Positions 36,611 through 44,962 of a DNA stretch of 64,000 bases are shown here, one piece after another. The translations under genes and the position numbers were made by a program. Origin of the DNA: JARYLZ01 sp964388275 (GTDB taxonomy: Bacteria; Bacteroidota; Ignavibacteria; SZUA-365); contig CAYLZD010000009.1 in assembly GCA_964388275.1 (NCBI GenBank), positions 1-64,000 of the forward strand, in the 5' to 3' direction. Position 1 is the first letter of the stretch; each line of letters begins with the position of its first letter. The notes below the pieces were generated by a model that saw only the letters and a program-made list of their open reading frames with translations, was not told where the DNA came from and did no database searches.

Positions 36611-37435
36611 TCAGGGTTCACAGGAGCGCAGCGCGGCGTCCACGGCCAGCAGCTGTCTCAGCAGGCGCTCGATGTCGGCGAGGGGCAGCTGGCTGGCCGC
36701 GTCGCTGAGCGCGCCGCGCGGATCGGGATGCGTCTCGATGAAAAAGGCGTCTACGCCCACTGCCGCGGCGGCGCGGGCTATCGGAAAAACGAACTCCGGC
36801 CTGCCGCCCGACGCCGCGCCGGCGGACGGAATCTGCACGGCGTGTGTGGCGTCCATCACGACGGGGTAGCCCAGATCGCGCATGACCGCGATTCCGCGCA
36901 TGTCGACCACCAGGTCGTGATATCCGAAGGATGTGCCCCTTTCGCAAAGCAGTATGCCGGCGTTCCCCGTCGAGGCCACCTTTTCAGCGGCATGACGCAT
37001 GTCCTCCGGCGCCATGAACTGGCCTTTCTTGAGGTTCACCGGCTTGCCCGTCGCGCCGGCTGCGAGAAGCAGGTCCGTCTGCCTGCAGAGAAAGGCGGGT
37101 ATCTGCAGCATGTCGACCACCTCCGCCGCGACGGCCGCCTCATTTTCGGAGTGTATGTCAGTGACCACGGGCATGCCGAATTCCGATCTCGCCGCTGCGA
37201 GCAACGAGAGCGCTTCGTCCATGCCGATGCCCGTAAAACCGGACAAGCTCGTCCTGTTCGCTTTTTTATATGACGACTTGAAGATGAAGGGCATGCCGAG
37301 CCGCTTCGTCGCCTCGGCCAAGCGCTCGGCCGTCCTGAAAACGATATCCCTGCCTTCGACGACGCATGGTCCGGCAATCAACGCCAGCGGACTGCCGCCG
37401 CCGATGTCGACGCCTCGGATCTCGACCGGGCTCAT
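36611..37435 (-). CDS. kdsA: 3-deoxy-8-phosphooctulonate (KDO-8-P) synthase
   Basis: A 274-residue TIM-barrel enzyme condensing arabinose 5-phosphate with phosphoenolpyruvate, the first committed step of Kdo for LPS. Diagnostic segments are LALIAGPCVVEGRDI, FIFKSSYKKANRTS, LPVVTDIHS-like MPVVTDIHSENEAAV, LQIPAFLCRQTDLL, VNLKKGQFMAPEDM and YPVVMDATHAVQIPSAG. LIAGPCVVEG carries the Cys typical of the metal-dependent class. The start ATG overlaps the prfA stop by 4 nt (37432-37435), so the two genes are translationally coupled. Confidence 0.96.
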   Translation of the reverse strand: MSPVEIRGVDIGGGSPLALIAGPCVVEGRDIVFRTAERLAEATKRLGMPFIFKSSYKKANRTSLSGFTGIGMDEALSLLAAARSEFGMPVVTDIHSENEAAVAAEVVDMLQIPAFLCRQTDLLLAAGATGKPVNLKKGQFMAPEDMRHAAEKVASTGNAGILLCERGTSFGYHDLVVDMRGIAVMRDLGYPVVMDATHAVQIPSAGAASGGRPEFVFPIARAAAAVGVDAFFIETHPDPRGALSDAASQLPLADIERLLRQLLAVDAALRSCEP

Positions 37436-38526
37436 CCCGAAGCCCTCCTTTCGATCCCCGCCTGCAACCGGGCGGCACGATCGGCGATTTTAAGTTTCTC
37501 GATCAGATCGGCGATGTTCCCGTCGATGATCTCCGCGAGATTGTACATGGTCAATCCGATTCTGTGATCGGTAAGCCTGTTCTGAGGAAAATTGTAGGTG
37601 CGTATCTTGTCGGATCTGTCGCCGCTCCCCACCATCGAGCGGCGCGCCGCCGAAATCTCGGCGTTCTGTTCCCGCATTTTTTTCTCGTACAACCGCGCTC
37701 TCAAAACCTTGAACGCCTTCTGACGGTTCTTGAGTTGCGAGCGCTCCTCCTGGCAGGTGACGACTATGCCCGTCGGAATATGCGTGAGTCGGACGGCTGT
37801 CTCGACTTTGTTGACATTCTGTCCTCCTTTGCCGCCGGCCCGGTAGATGTCAATCCGGACGTCGCCGTCGGCTATTTCCACATCCACTTCCTCCGCTTCC
37901 GGCAATACCGCGACGGTTGCGGCGGAGGTATGGATTCTTCCGGATGCTTCGGTTACGGGGACGCGCTGCACCCTGTGAACACCGCTCTCGTATTTCATCG
38001 CGCCGTACACGTCATCGCCCGAGAGGGAGAAGACTACCTCCTTCATGCCGCCGGCCCCGGCTTCGCTGAGTGAAACCAATTCCTGTTTCCAACCCCTGGC
38101 CTCAGAGAAACGGCTGTACATCCGGTACAGGTCCGCCGCAAACAGGGCCGCCTCCTCGCCACCCGTGCCGGCTCGTATCTCCATGATCGCGTCCTTGTCG
38201 TCATCCGGATCCCTGGGCGCCAATTGCAACTTCAGCTCGTTTTCGACTTCATCAACTCCTTCGCGGAGCTGTTCGAGCTCCTCTCTGGCCAGCGCGAGCA
38301 ATTCAGGATCGCTTTCGGAGGCCAGTATTTCCTGATGGCCTTCAAGGTCCTTGCGGAGCCGTGTGTATCGCGCAAAGGCGTCGACGACAGGCTCGAGACG
38401 GCGGCGCTCACGGGCAAGACGCGTATAAGCCGCCTGGTCCGCAGCCACCTCTGGCCGGGCCATTTCTTCGCCGAGTTCCGCAAAACGCTGCCGAATCGCT
38501 TCCAGTTTATCGAACATTATTGACAT
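37432..38526 (-). CDS. prfA: Peptide chain release factor 1
   Basis: A 364-residue class I release factor recognising UAA and UAG. An N-terminal helical domain is followed by MEIRAGTGGEEAALFAADL (domain 2), the VHRVQRVPVTEASGRIHTSA core, and the catalytic GGQ in IYRAGGKGGQNVNKVETAV. The stretch SGDRSDKIRTYNFPQNRLTD is characteristic of RF1 rather than RF2. It is coupled to kdsA through a 4-nt ATGA overlap. Confidence 0.97.
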   Translation of the reverse strand: MSIMFDKLEAIRQRFAELGEEMARPEVAADQAAYTRLARERRRLEPVVDAFARYTRLRKDLEGHQEILASESDPELLALAREELEQLREGVDEVENELKLQLAPRDPDDDKDAIMEIRAGTGGEEAALFAADLYRMYSRFSEARGWKQELVSLSEAGAGGMKEVVFSLSGDDVYGAMKYESGVHRVQRVPVTEASGRIHTSAATVAVLPEAEEVDVEIADGDVRIDIYRAGGKGGQNVNKVETAVRLTHIPTGIVVTCQEERSQLKNRQKAFKVLRARLYEKKMREQNAEISAARRSMVGSGDRSDKIRTYNFPQNRLTDHRIGLTMYNLAEIIDGNIADLIEKLKIADRAARLQAGIERRASG

Positions 38527-38678
38527 GTCGGTTTCCGCGCATCCGAAATAAAATCAAATATAAGAATAAACCGGGCCGCCTCGGAATCGTCGCGGGAGGC
38601 CTGCGCCCGGATCGATTGCTTTTAAACCGGATATTGCGCTAATTGCATTTCATAGGAAAAACCGAACCGGGACCAAGA

Positions 38679-39431
38679 ATGAAAAAAATAATACCAACCA
38701 CTCTACTGTTTGTCGCGGCCGCCCTCCTGACAGGAAGCGTCTATGTAGCTTCCGGTCAGACGTTCAGCGTCACACCGAAGAAGATGGAGACCACCGGCGC
38801 GCCGGGCGCATACATTGAGGACGCCAAGGCCGAAGTCAAGAATCTGACGGGAAACAATCTGCAGATCCGAATTCAAAGGATCCGCGCCGTTCTCCCCGAG
38901 AACTGGTTTGTTTCTTTCTGTCTTGTCAACTGCTATTCACCAGACGCCGTCGATGTGACGGACGAATTGCCTCCGAACGGCACTTTCGATTTCAAACCCT
39001 CTTTCGAAACACCATCCGTTCCTGGATCGGCGGAGGTGGAGTACGCATTGAGTTCCGTGGACAACCCTTCCGAGAAATACACCTTGGTTTTCAGAGCGAC
39101 GACCTCCACAACGGGCGCTCAGGATAGAGTGCCGTTGCCGAGAAACGTTACAATAGCCCAGAACTACCCGAACCCATTCGTGGTATCCGAACTCGCGGTC
39201 ACGACCATCGGCTATGCCATCCCGAGGACGGGTCCGGTATCGATCAAGGTTTACAATCTGCTCGGCCGGGAGCTTCGCACACTTGTTCAGGACGTCAAGA
39301 CGGCCGGCTCTCATGTAGTCGCGTGGGACGGACTGGATCAGAACGGAGCGATCGTTCCACAGGGCATTTACGTCTACAAGATTTCCTCCGCGGGCTCCAG
39401 CATTTCCCGCAGAATGCTCGTCGCCCGTTGA
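38679..39431 (+). CDS. Small secreted protein with T9SS type A sorting domain
   Basis: A 250-residue exported protein. The ATG at 38679 begins directly on a signal peptide (MKKIIPTTLLFVAAALLTG; cleaved near VASGQ). Residues about 25-150 form a beta-rich Ig-like domain with LENWFVSFCLVNCYSP-type core containing two Cys in FCLVNC, possibly a disulfide. From about 165 (VTIAQNYPNPF) to the end (ISRRMLVAR) is a full T9SS type A domain. The frame is open upstream to 38643 but adds nothing. Function beyond surface display is unknown. Confidence 0.85.
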   Translation: MKKIIPTTLLFVAAALLTGSVYVASGQTFSVTPKKMETTGAPGAYIEDAKAEVKNLTGNNLQIRIQRIRAVLPENWFVSFCLVNCYSPDAVDVTDELPPNGTFDFKPSFETPSVPGSAEVEYALSSVDNPSEKYTLVFRATTSTTGAQDRVPLPRNVTIAQNYPNPFVVSELAVTTIGYAIPRTGPVSIKVYNLLGRELRTLVQDVKTAGSHVVAWDGLDQNGAIVPQGIYVYKISSAGSSISRRMLVAR

Positions 39432-39453
39432 TTTTTTTTATCCGCATCGGATG

Positions 39454-39481
39454 GGAAGGCAGTCGGAAATGACTGCCTTCC
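39454..39481 (+). terminator. Perfect 11-bp hairpin after the small T9SS gene
   Basis: Stem GGAAGGCAGTC/GACTGCCTTCC with loop GGAAAT, 23 nt after the stop at 39431. There is no T-run directly after the stem on the plus strand, but an A-rich tract (TTTTTTTA at 39432-39440 read in reverse) follows it on the minus strand. It may act in either direction. Confidence 0.55.
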
Positions 39482-39550
39482 GCGTTTCAAACGGAGTATT
39501 TTCGCTGAATGGGAACCGATCCAAGACGGGCTGCCTCCACCGATAGCGAA

Positions 39551-39973
39551 ATGCCGATGAAATCTCGACAAACCCCGCCGCTGCGCCGCGCTATTGCTCC
39601 GGCTATCCTGTTGATATCATTTGCGCTGTTCGCGGGTTGCGCGGCGCCATCGGCTTTGCGGCACGACTTGCGCGCCTCCAATGCAGGCGGCATCGTCGTG
39701 AGAACGCACGATCGCTCCACATTCACATTTCGTGACGACGGCTGGTCGCTGACGGCGCGGGGCATCTCCGGCTTCGCGGATGTTTCCACCGACGGCGGCG
39801 AAGCTCTCCTGAAGGATACCACTCTTTCATATGCGGACGTCGCGTCGGCGGCGCCGTCCGACGGGCGGAGCAGCACGATGCGCCAGTTCCTGCTGACCAT
39901 ACTCGGCGTCGTTCTGGTAATCGGATTGGCGGCGCTGATTCTTTACGCCGCTTTTCCCGCAACCGACCGCTGA
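39551..39973 (+). CDS. Small lipoprotein with C-terminal membrane helix
   Basis: A 140-residue protein of unknown family. The N-terminus (SRQTPPLRRAIAPAILLISF then ALFAGCAAP) is a lipoprotein signal with lipobox LFAGC, Cys near 30. A beta-rich middle (IVVRTHDRSTFTFRDDGWSL; GISGFADVSTDGG) is followed by a C-terminal hydrophobic helix (FLLTILGVVLVIGLAALILY). The combination of lipid anchor and C-terminal helix would give two anchors, which is unusual. ATGs at 39551 and 39557 are both possible; the frame is open upstream to 39509. Confidence 0.65.
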   Translation: MPMKSRQTPPLRRAIAPAILLISFALFAGCAAPSALRHDLRASNAGGIVVRTHDRSTFTFRDDGWSLTARGISGFADVSTDGGEALLKDTTLSYADVASAAPSDGRSSTMRQFLLTILGVVLVIGLAALILYAAFPATDR

Positions 39974-40121
39974 CGGACGCCTTTCACCTGACCGGCTCTG
40001 CACGGAAAGAAAACCCTACGCCCAAAGGCGGCGCCGTTTTGAACGGACGGCGTGAATCTCCTATCTTCAAAGAGTGCCGCGCAATTCCGTGCGCGCGATG
40101 ACACATTACGACAGAGGCGGT

Positions 40122-41648
40122 ATGGCGAAAAAGAAAACTCTCTTCGCGCGCGCGCTGGATCGCGTGGAAATAATAGGGAATGCGTTGCCGCACCCCGCGA
40201 CAATCTTCGCTATCCTCGCGGGCCTGGTGATAATTGCATCATGGATAGCCGAGAATTTCGGCCTCGCTGCGAGGCATCCGGGGACGGGAGAGTCGATTGC
40301 GGCTCGAAGTCTGCTGAGTTCCGAGGGAATCCGTTGGATGTTCGAGAACGTCGAACACAACTTCGTTCGCTTCCCTCCGCTCGGACTCGTGCTCGTCGCC
40401 ATGATCGGCATCGGAGTGGCCGAAGGATCGGGGCTGCTCACCGTTTTGATCCGCGCCCTCGTCCTCAAAGCTCCCCGGCAGCTCATAACGGCATCCCTCG
40501 TGGCGGCCGGGGTGCTCTCGCATCTTGCATCCGAGGCCGGATACGTCGTACTGATACCCCTCGGCGCCGTGATTTTCCTGGCGCTTGGCAGGCACCCGAT
40601 GGCGGGACTTGCAGCGGCCTTCGCTGGAGTCAGCGGAGGATTCGGCGCCAATTTCCTGATCGGAAGCGTTGATCCGGTCCTGGCAGGACTTACGCAAAGC
40701 GCCGCGCAGATCATAGATCCGGAAATCGTGATAACGCCCGCTACGAATATCTATTTCATGTTTGTCTCGGCAGTGATGATAGTCGTCATCGGCACTCTCG
40801 TAACAGAGCGTTTCGTCGAACGGCGTTTGGGCAGGTACGAAGGATCGGTCACCGCGATCGAGATGGAGCAACTGACGGACGTCGAGAAAAAGGGATTGCG
40901 CTGGGCGGGCTTCAGCGTGCTTGCCGTGGTCGTGGTTTTCGTTGTCACGGTGGTCCCGGAAGACGGTCTGTTGCGCCATCCGAATGCTTCGGTGCTGCAT
41001 TCGGCTTTTTTTAACGGGATGATCACCGCCATCATGATTTTTTTCCTCATCCCGGGCATCGTTTACGGTTGGGTCACCGGAAGCATCAGGAACGACAAGC
41101 AGGGCATCAAGCAGATGATCTCATCCATGAGCCATCTGGCCACCTACATTGTGCTTGTTTTTTTCGCCGCCCAGTTCGTCTATTATTTCCAGTACTCTCA
41201 CCTGGGCCTTATAGTAGCGATAGACGGCGCCGCCCTGCTGAAATCCCTCGGGGTCGGCGGCATACCGCTGATGCTGCTTTTCATAGGGCTGAGCGCGGTG
41301 ATAAACATGTTCATGGGATCGGCATCCGCAAAATGGGCCATCATGGCGCCGGTGTTCGTGCCCATGTTCATGCTTCTCGGTTATCATCCGTCGCTGACGC
41401 AGGCCGTGTTCCGGATCGGCGATTCCCTCACTAATGTAATTACACCAATGATGTCCTATTTTGCGCTGATCGTGGCATATGCGGAGAAATACGACCAGAA
41501 GTACGGCATGGGCACCATCATCTCCACGATGCTGCCCTACTCGATCGTGTTCGGCGTCGTCTGGTCGTTGCTTCTGATTGCCTGGATGGCGCTGGGTATA
41601 CCCGTGGGTCCGGACGGACCTCTTCATTATATGCCGAATTTCAAATAG
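40122..41648 (+). CDS. AbgT family transporter
   Basis: A 508-residue membrane protein of the AbgT family, whose members import p-aminobenzoyl-glutamate or export sulfonamides by proton coupling. About 10-12 hydrophobic segments plus re-entrant loops are visible. Family landmarks are LDRVEIIGNALPHPATIFAI at the start, LVLVAMIGIGVAEGSGLL, FAGVSGGFGANFLIGSVDP, FLIPGIVYGWVTGSIRND and FMGSASAKWAIMAPVFVPMF. ATG 40122 has AGAGGCGG just upstream; the frame is open from 40074. A strong terminator (41670-41704) follows. Confidence 0.93.
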   Translation: MAKKKTLFARALDRVEIIGNALPHPATIFAILAGLVIIASWIAENFGLAARHPGTGESIAARSLLSSEGIRWMFENVEHNFVRFPPLGLVLVAMIGIGVAEGSGLLTVLIRALVLKAPRQLITASLVAAGVLSHLASEAGYVVLIPLGAVIFLALGRHPMAGLAAAFAGVSGGFGANFLIGSVDPVLAGLTQSAAQIIDPEIVITPATNIYFMFVSAVMIVVIGTLVTERFVERRLGRYEGSVTAIEMEQLTDVEKKGLRWAGFSVLAVVVVFVVTVVPEDGLLRHPNASVLHSAFFNGMITAIMIFFLIPGIVYGWVTGSIRNDKQGIKQMISSMSHLATYIVLVFFAAQFVYYFQYSHLGLIVAIDGAALLKSLGVGGIPLMLLFIGLSAVINMFMGSASAKWAIMAPVFVPMFMLLGYHPSLTQAVFRIGDSLTNVITPMMSYFALIVAYAEKYDQKYGMGTIISTMLPYSIVFGVVWSLLLIAWMALGIPVGPDGPLHYMPNFK

Positions 41649-41669
41649 GACGGACGCGCACTATGCGCA

Positions 41670-41704
41670 GAAAGGCGCCTTCGGGCGCCTTTCTTACGTT
41701 TTTT
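41670..41704 (+). terminator. Intrinsic terminator after the AbgT gene
   Basis: A perfect 10-bp stem GAAAGGCGCC/GGCGCCTTTC capped by a TTCG tetraloop, followed by TTACGTTTTTT, 22 nt after the AbgT stop. Confidence 0.85.
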
Positions 41705-41718
41705 GGATATCAGGGACC

Positions 41719-42414
41719 TTATTGCTGGTCGACCGGCGGATGCCCCGGCGGCATGCCGCCGGAATTTTGAGGATTGTTGATCTTGATGCTGTCCGGTGGA
41801 GTGAAATCCGCTATGGTAGCCGCGACATCTGTTTCAAGTTTTTTGGCGACCAGGCCGAATTTAAATCCACCCATCGGCATATCCTGCCTCATGATTAGGC
41901 CTTTCCACATCGAAAGCGTACCGCCTCCGGGAAGCTCGAAAATCTCGCATTCCTTGCCGAGAATCGTTTCAGTGCCCTTGCTCACCCCGCCCATCATTTT
42001 TTTGATCAGTTCGGCGTTCACGTTTTCAAGCTGCGCGGGTGTGAAGTCCTTGACGAAGTCCTTCAACTGCCCTCTTTCAAAAGGAGAAGACATTCCTTCC
42101 TTCTTTTTCAGATCGATCTGGTAATTGACCGTGTCGCAGCGCAGAGAGAGCGATTTGACTTCCGAGGGCTGTCCGCCCATGCTGATCGTGAAGTCGTCTT
42201 TGTCCCTTTCATACATGCCGTAATTGGCGATCAACACCGACTTGCCGCCCTTTGCGTCTCCGGTATATTCATATTCGATCGATGCGGACTTCACGCCGTA
42301 TAATTTCACATCGGGCGGAGTGTCTTTCAAGCCCGAATCGGAGCCGCATCCGGATGCCAGGAAAGCAGCCAGAAAAAGCGCCGCGAGAGGCGCATAAGTT
42401 GATTTGATGGTCAT
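41719..42414 (-). CDS. Exported lipoprotein (DUF4412-like)
   Basis: A 231-residue lipoprotein: the signal MTIKSTYAPLAALFLAAFLA with lipobox ASGC puts the lipidated Cys at 23. The mature part is beta-rich: SIEYEYTGDAKGGKSVLIAN, YGMYERDKDDFTISMGG, then a PERGQLKDFVKDF-like helix and EILGKECEIFELPGGGTLSMW, a pattern like that of DUF4412-type proteins. The C-terminus is Pro/Gly-rich. It lies opposite the AbgT gene and 51 nt after tRNA-Val on the minus strand. Function unknown. Confidence 0.72.
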   Translation of the reverse strand: MTIKSTYAPLAALFLAAFLASGCGSDSGLKDTPPDVKLYGVKSASIEYEYTGDAKGGKSVLIANYGMYERDKDDFTISMGGQPSEVKSLSLRCDTVNYQIDLKKKEGMSSPFERGQLKDFVKDFTPAQLENVNAELIKKMMGGVSKGTETILGKECEIFELPGGGTLSMWKGLIMRQDMPMGGFKFGLVAKKLETDVAATIADFTPPDSIKINNPQNSGGMPPGHPPVDQQ

Positions 42415-42465
42415 TCTTGTCCTCGGTTGAAATGGATGTTTTGCTGATGGCTATAATGCGTTCCG

Positions 42466-42540
42466 TGGGCAGTGAGGGATTCGAACCCCCGACCTTCTGG
42501 GTGTAAACCAGACGCTCTGAACCAGCTGAGCTAACTGCCC
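42466..42540 (-). tRNA. tRNA-Val (anticodon TAC)
   Basis: A complete cloverleaf on the minus strand: acceptor GGGCAGT/ACTGCCC with discriminator A, D-stem GCTC/GAGC, anticodon stem TCTGG/CCAGA around loop TTTACAC (anticodon TAC), and T-arm GGGGG-TTCGAAT-CCCTC. CCA is not encoded. The AT-rich stretch at 42551-42570 immediately upstream is its likely promoter. Confidence 0.96.
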
Positions 42541-42600
42541 ATAAATGGGCAATTTTTAAATTTAAAAAAAGTCCGGGTCAGAACAAAAACGCATGAAATG

Positions 42601-42692
42601 CGGGGTGGATTGGGCCGAAAGTCTCGACGGACCTTACCGCCGGCTGTCCCGGTCCGGAATGCAGCAAGCCTACCGCAGCCGGATCAGTCGCC
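42601..42692 (+). ncRNA. ffs: Probable bacterial small SRP RNA (4.5S)
   Basis: Positions 42651-42670 read GGTCCGGAATGCAGCAAGCC, matching the apical domain of small SRP RNA (E. coli GGTCCGGAAGGAAGCAGCC) that binds Ffh. It is closed by a 7-bp stem CCGGCTG/CAGCCGG (42640-42646 and 42675-42681), and the 5' arm GTGGATTGGGCCGAAAG and 3' arm GGATCAGTCGCCGG resemble SRP arms of Chlorobi-type bacteria. It is transcribed divergently from tRNA-Val out of the same AT-rich gap. The bases flanking the GGAA loop pair poorly, so identity rests on the conserved segment and the outer stem. Confidence 0.6.
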
Positions 42693-42701
42693 GGAATTCG
42701 A

Positions 42702-44237
42702 TCAGCGCTTTTCGCACAGGAGCAGGAACATCGGCAAGAGAAGCAAAAAAGAGAGGGTCGGGATTTCATTGTAGTTATAGAACACAGCGAGACATCCAAG
42801 AAAAAGCGCGCAGAATATCGCGGTTCCGGTCAAGGGCAGGATTTCTCGATCGATACGGGTCATACGTTCGGCGATGGAGAGCGCGGCGGGCCATCCAGCA
42901 ATGAAAATCAGCGCAAGACCGAGCAATCCGTTTTCCATCACGGATGGAACTATGCCGGAATAGATCAATCCCTGGCTGGCATTGATCCATTCGGCCGGCA
43001 GGCGGTTGATGGATTTGATGTCCTCAACGAAATCGTTAGCAGGGAATTTATCCTCGATATTGCGCCAGCCATAAGTCCATAGATAACCGTCTCGCGCGGT
43101 GTAGACATTCGAATCCAGTCGCAAAAGAGCGGCGCGGCTTCCATATGCTCCCGGGCCGTAACCGATCAGCGCCCTCAGCGGCGATTCCGATAACCGTTCA
43201 AATGCCTGCCGGTAGAAATGGCCTTTCTGCGTCCCGGCATACCGTCCATGCCCTAGATAAACGAAGCTGACGAGCGCCGCGATTCCGGCGATCCCCGCCG
43301 CCATCGCGACGCCCGCCCGCTGACGGCCCGACAGCAAGCGCGTCGACAACCGCAGCAGCAGGTCGAGAAGAAGGGCGAGACCGAAAGCCCAAACAGCCGC
43401 GCCTGCAGCAATCGTGTTTTCGGCCATGAAAGCCAGACAAAGTGCGCATACGAAGAAAAGGGCATCGGTGTGACGCCTGGCCGAAATGTAACGCAGCAGA
43501 GCCAGGACCGAGGTCATGATCATGACTATGCCGGTGTAGTTTACAATTGACAAAGAGCCGGGATTCCAGTCGGGATCGAACCAGGGATATGTCCAGGGCA
43601 GTTCCAGCAAGGTGTACATAGGCTTCATGAAGCCGTTGACTATCGAAGCCAACAACATCGGCTTGCCGATTACAAGCGGATATGCCGCCAACGTGGCGGC
43701 CTGCGCGAGCAGAACGACATAGACTGCACGCAGCGGATCATCCGGTTTATCCGAATCCCATAACAAGGCCGCAAGGAACGCGGCGGAAGGAGCGACGAAT
43801 TGAGTGGCGGCCGTGTACCCGGCGGAATAGGCCGTATGAACCGAACCCCATGCCGCGGTCCAATGAAGGAGAACGAAAGCGCCATATGCGGCGGCGGCGG
43901 CAAGCATGAGGCGGCTGCCGCGGAAGGACAGCAGCGCCGTTCTGATTTTTCTTCGATTCAGCGTGATCAACACCGCACACGAGACGCAGCATGCGACCAT
44001 TACTCCGCTCTGGAAAGGCGTCAATACCGAGAGCAGCATTCCGCGCAGAAGCCAGTCCGTCTTGCGCCGGAGAATTCCGGGAATGAGCGGCAGCACAGCC
44101 AGAACGATTCCGCCTTGCCAGGTCAGCTGTATCCCATGCGGCCAATAAGGGGTGTCTCGGAGCAACGCGATCGATAAAAAATATCCGAAGGCCGCCAAAA
44201 ATAGCCCGTGCCGTCGAATTGCCTCCTTGAAATCCAT
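42702..44237 (-). CDS. Polytopic membrane protein, O-antigen ligase-like
   Basis: A 511-residue inner-membrane protein with about 12 hydrophobic helices. Its layout (helices from LFLAAFGYFLSIALL onward, a large periplasmic loop at about 345-420 with RLSESPLRALIGYGPGAYGS, then late helices) is that of the O-antigen ligase/polymerase (WaaL/Wzy_C) superfamily. The loop motif RALIGYGPGAYGSRAA echoes the conserved GxGxG region of these ligases. The role is probably joining or polymerising surface glycans. The specific step cannot be told, and no glycosyltransferase cluster surrounds it. Confidence 0.7.
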   Translation of the reverse strand: MDFKEAIRRHGLFLAAFGYFLSIALLRDTPYWPHGIQLTWQGGIVLAVLPLIPGILRRKTDWLLRGMLLSVLTPFQSGVMVACCVSCAVLITLNRRKIRTALLSFRGSRLMLAAAAAYGAFVLLHWTAAWGSVHTAYSAGYTAATQFVAPSAAFLAALLWDSDKPDDPLRAVYVVLLAQAATLAAYPLVIGKPMLLASIVNGFMKPMYTLLELPWTYPWFDPDWNPGSLSIVNYTGIVMIMTSVLALLRYISARRHTDALFFVCALCLAFMAENTIAAGAAVWAFGLALLLDLLLRLSTRLLSGRQRAGVAMAAGIAGIAALVSFVYLGHGRYAGTQKGHFYRQAFERLSESPLRALIGYGPGAYGSRAALLRLDSNVYTARDGYLWTYGWRNIEDKFPANDFVEDIKSINRLPAEWINASQGLIYSGIVPSVMENGLLGLALIFIAGWPAALSIAERMTRIDREILPLTGTAIFCALFLGCLAVFYNYNEIPTLSFLLLLPMFLLLCEKR

Positions 44238-44247
44238 CTACTCCCGC

Positions 44248-44931
44248 TTACGCGGCGTAAAGGTCGGCTTTTATCCCTGCGATGTCCGCTTCGAGGGTGT
44301 TGATGCGAGACGCCAGAAAAGCATTCTGTGCCTCGGCGCTTTCCAGTCGCGAGCGAAGTTCCTCCAACTCGGAACGCAGAGTTGCTCCGGCGGCGTTAAA
44401 CGGCGCCGGCGCGGATTCCTCTTCATCCGGCCATTCGAAGAGCCTGTGCCTGTAGCGCGGCTCTTTCCGTCCTGCCCTGCGGGGCGCCTCCTCCAGATAA
44501 GCGCGTTCCTGCTCCATTAGTCCCGCGATTGTCTGTTCCACCTGCTCGGTTGAGGCAAAGTTGAATTGACGCGCGGCGCGGGCTTTGATCTCGCCTGCCG
44601 TCTGAGATCCGCGCAGCAGCATCACTGCGATCACCGCGGCTTCCGCCGGACTTAAACCCAGGCCCATCTGGCCGGCTCTGTGAATGTATTTGAGCGCGCG
44701 CCCGACGCCGCTTGCATACGCGACAAGCCCCTTCTCGCGCAATCCCTCCAAAGCGGCTTCCACCACATCCTCGTCGAAAGAAGTAACGGGATCGCGGCTG
44801 CTTTTCTGGTTGCACGCGTTCATCAGGGCGTTCAACGTCATCGGGTAGTACTCCGGTGTCGCCTGACTCTTTTCTATCAGGCAACCGAAGACCCGGGCTT
44901 CTTCGAAATTCAATTGTGGTACTGCCGGCAT
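44248..44931 (-). CDS. YceH family protein (DUF480/UPF0502)
   Basis: A 227-residue cytosolic protein made of two winged-helix DUF480 repeats. Segments LNFEEARVFGCLIEKSQATP, YYPMTLNALMNACNQKSSRD and the later AAVIAVMLLRGSQTAGEIKA then RAARQFNFASTEQVE are diagnostic. A C-terminal coiled-coil stretch (LRSELEELRSRLESAEAQNA) follows, as in E. coli YceH. Function is unestablished. It lies between the O-antigen-ligase-like gene (10 nt away) and hemB. Confidence 0.9.
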   Translation of the reverse strand: MPAVPQLNFEEARVFGCLIEKSQATPEYYPMTLNALMNACNQKSSRDPVTSFDEDVVEAALEGLREKGLVAYASGVGRALKYIHRAGQMGLGLSPAEAAVIAVMLLRGSQTAGEIKARAARQFNFASTEQVEQTIAGLMEQERAYLEEAPRRAGRKEPRYRHRLFEWPDEEESAPAPFNAAGATLRSELEELRSRLESAEAQNAFLASRINTLEADIAGIKADLYAA

Positions 44932-44962
44932 GGAAGCGGAAATTGTGAAGTTTGAAAATGTG

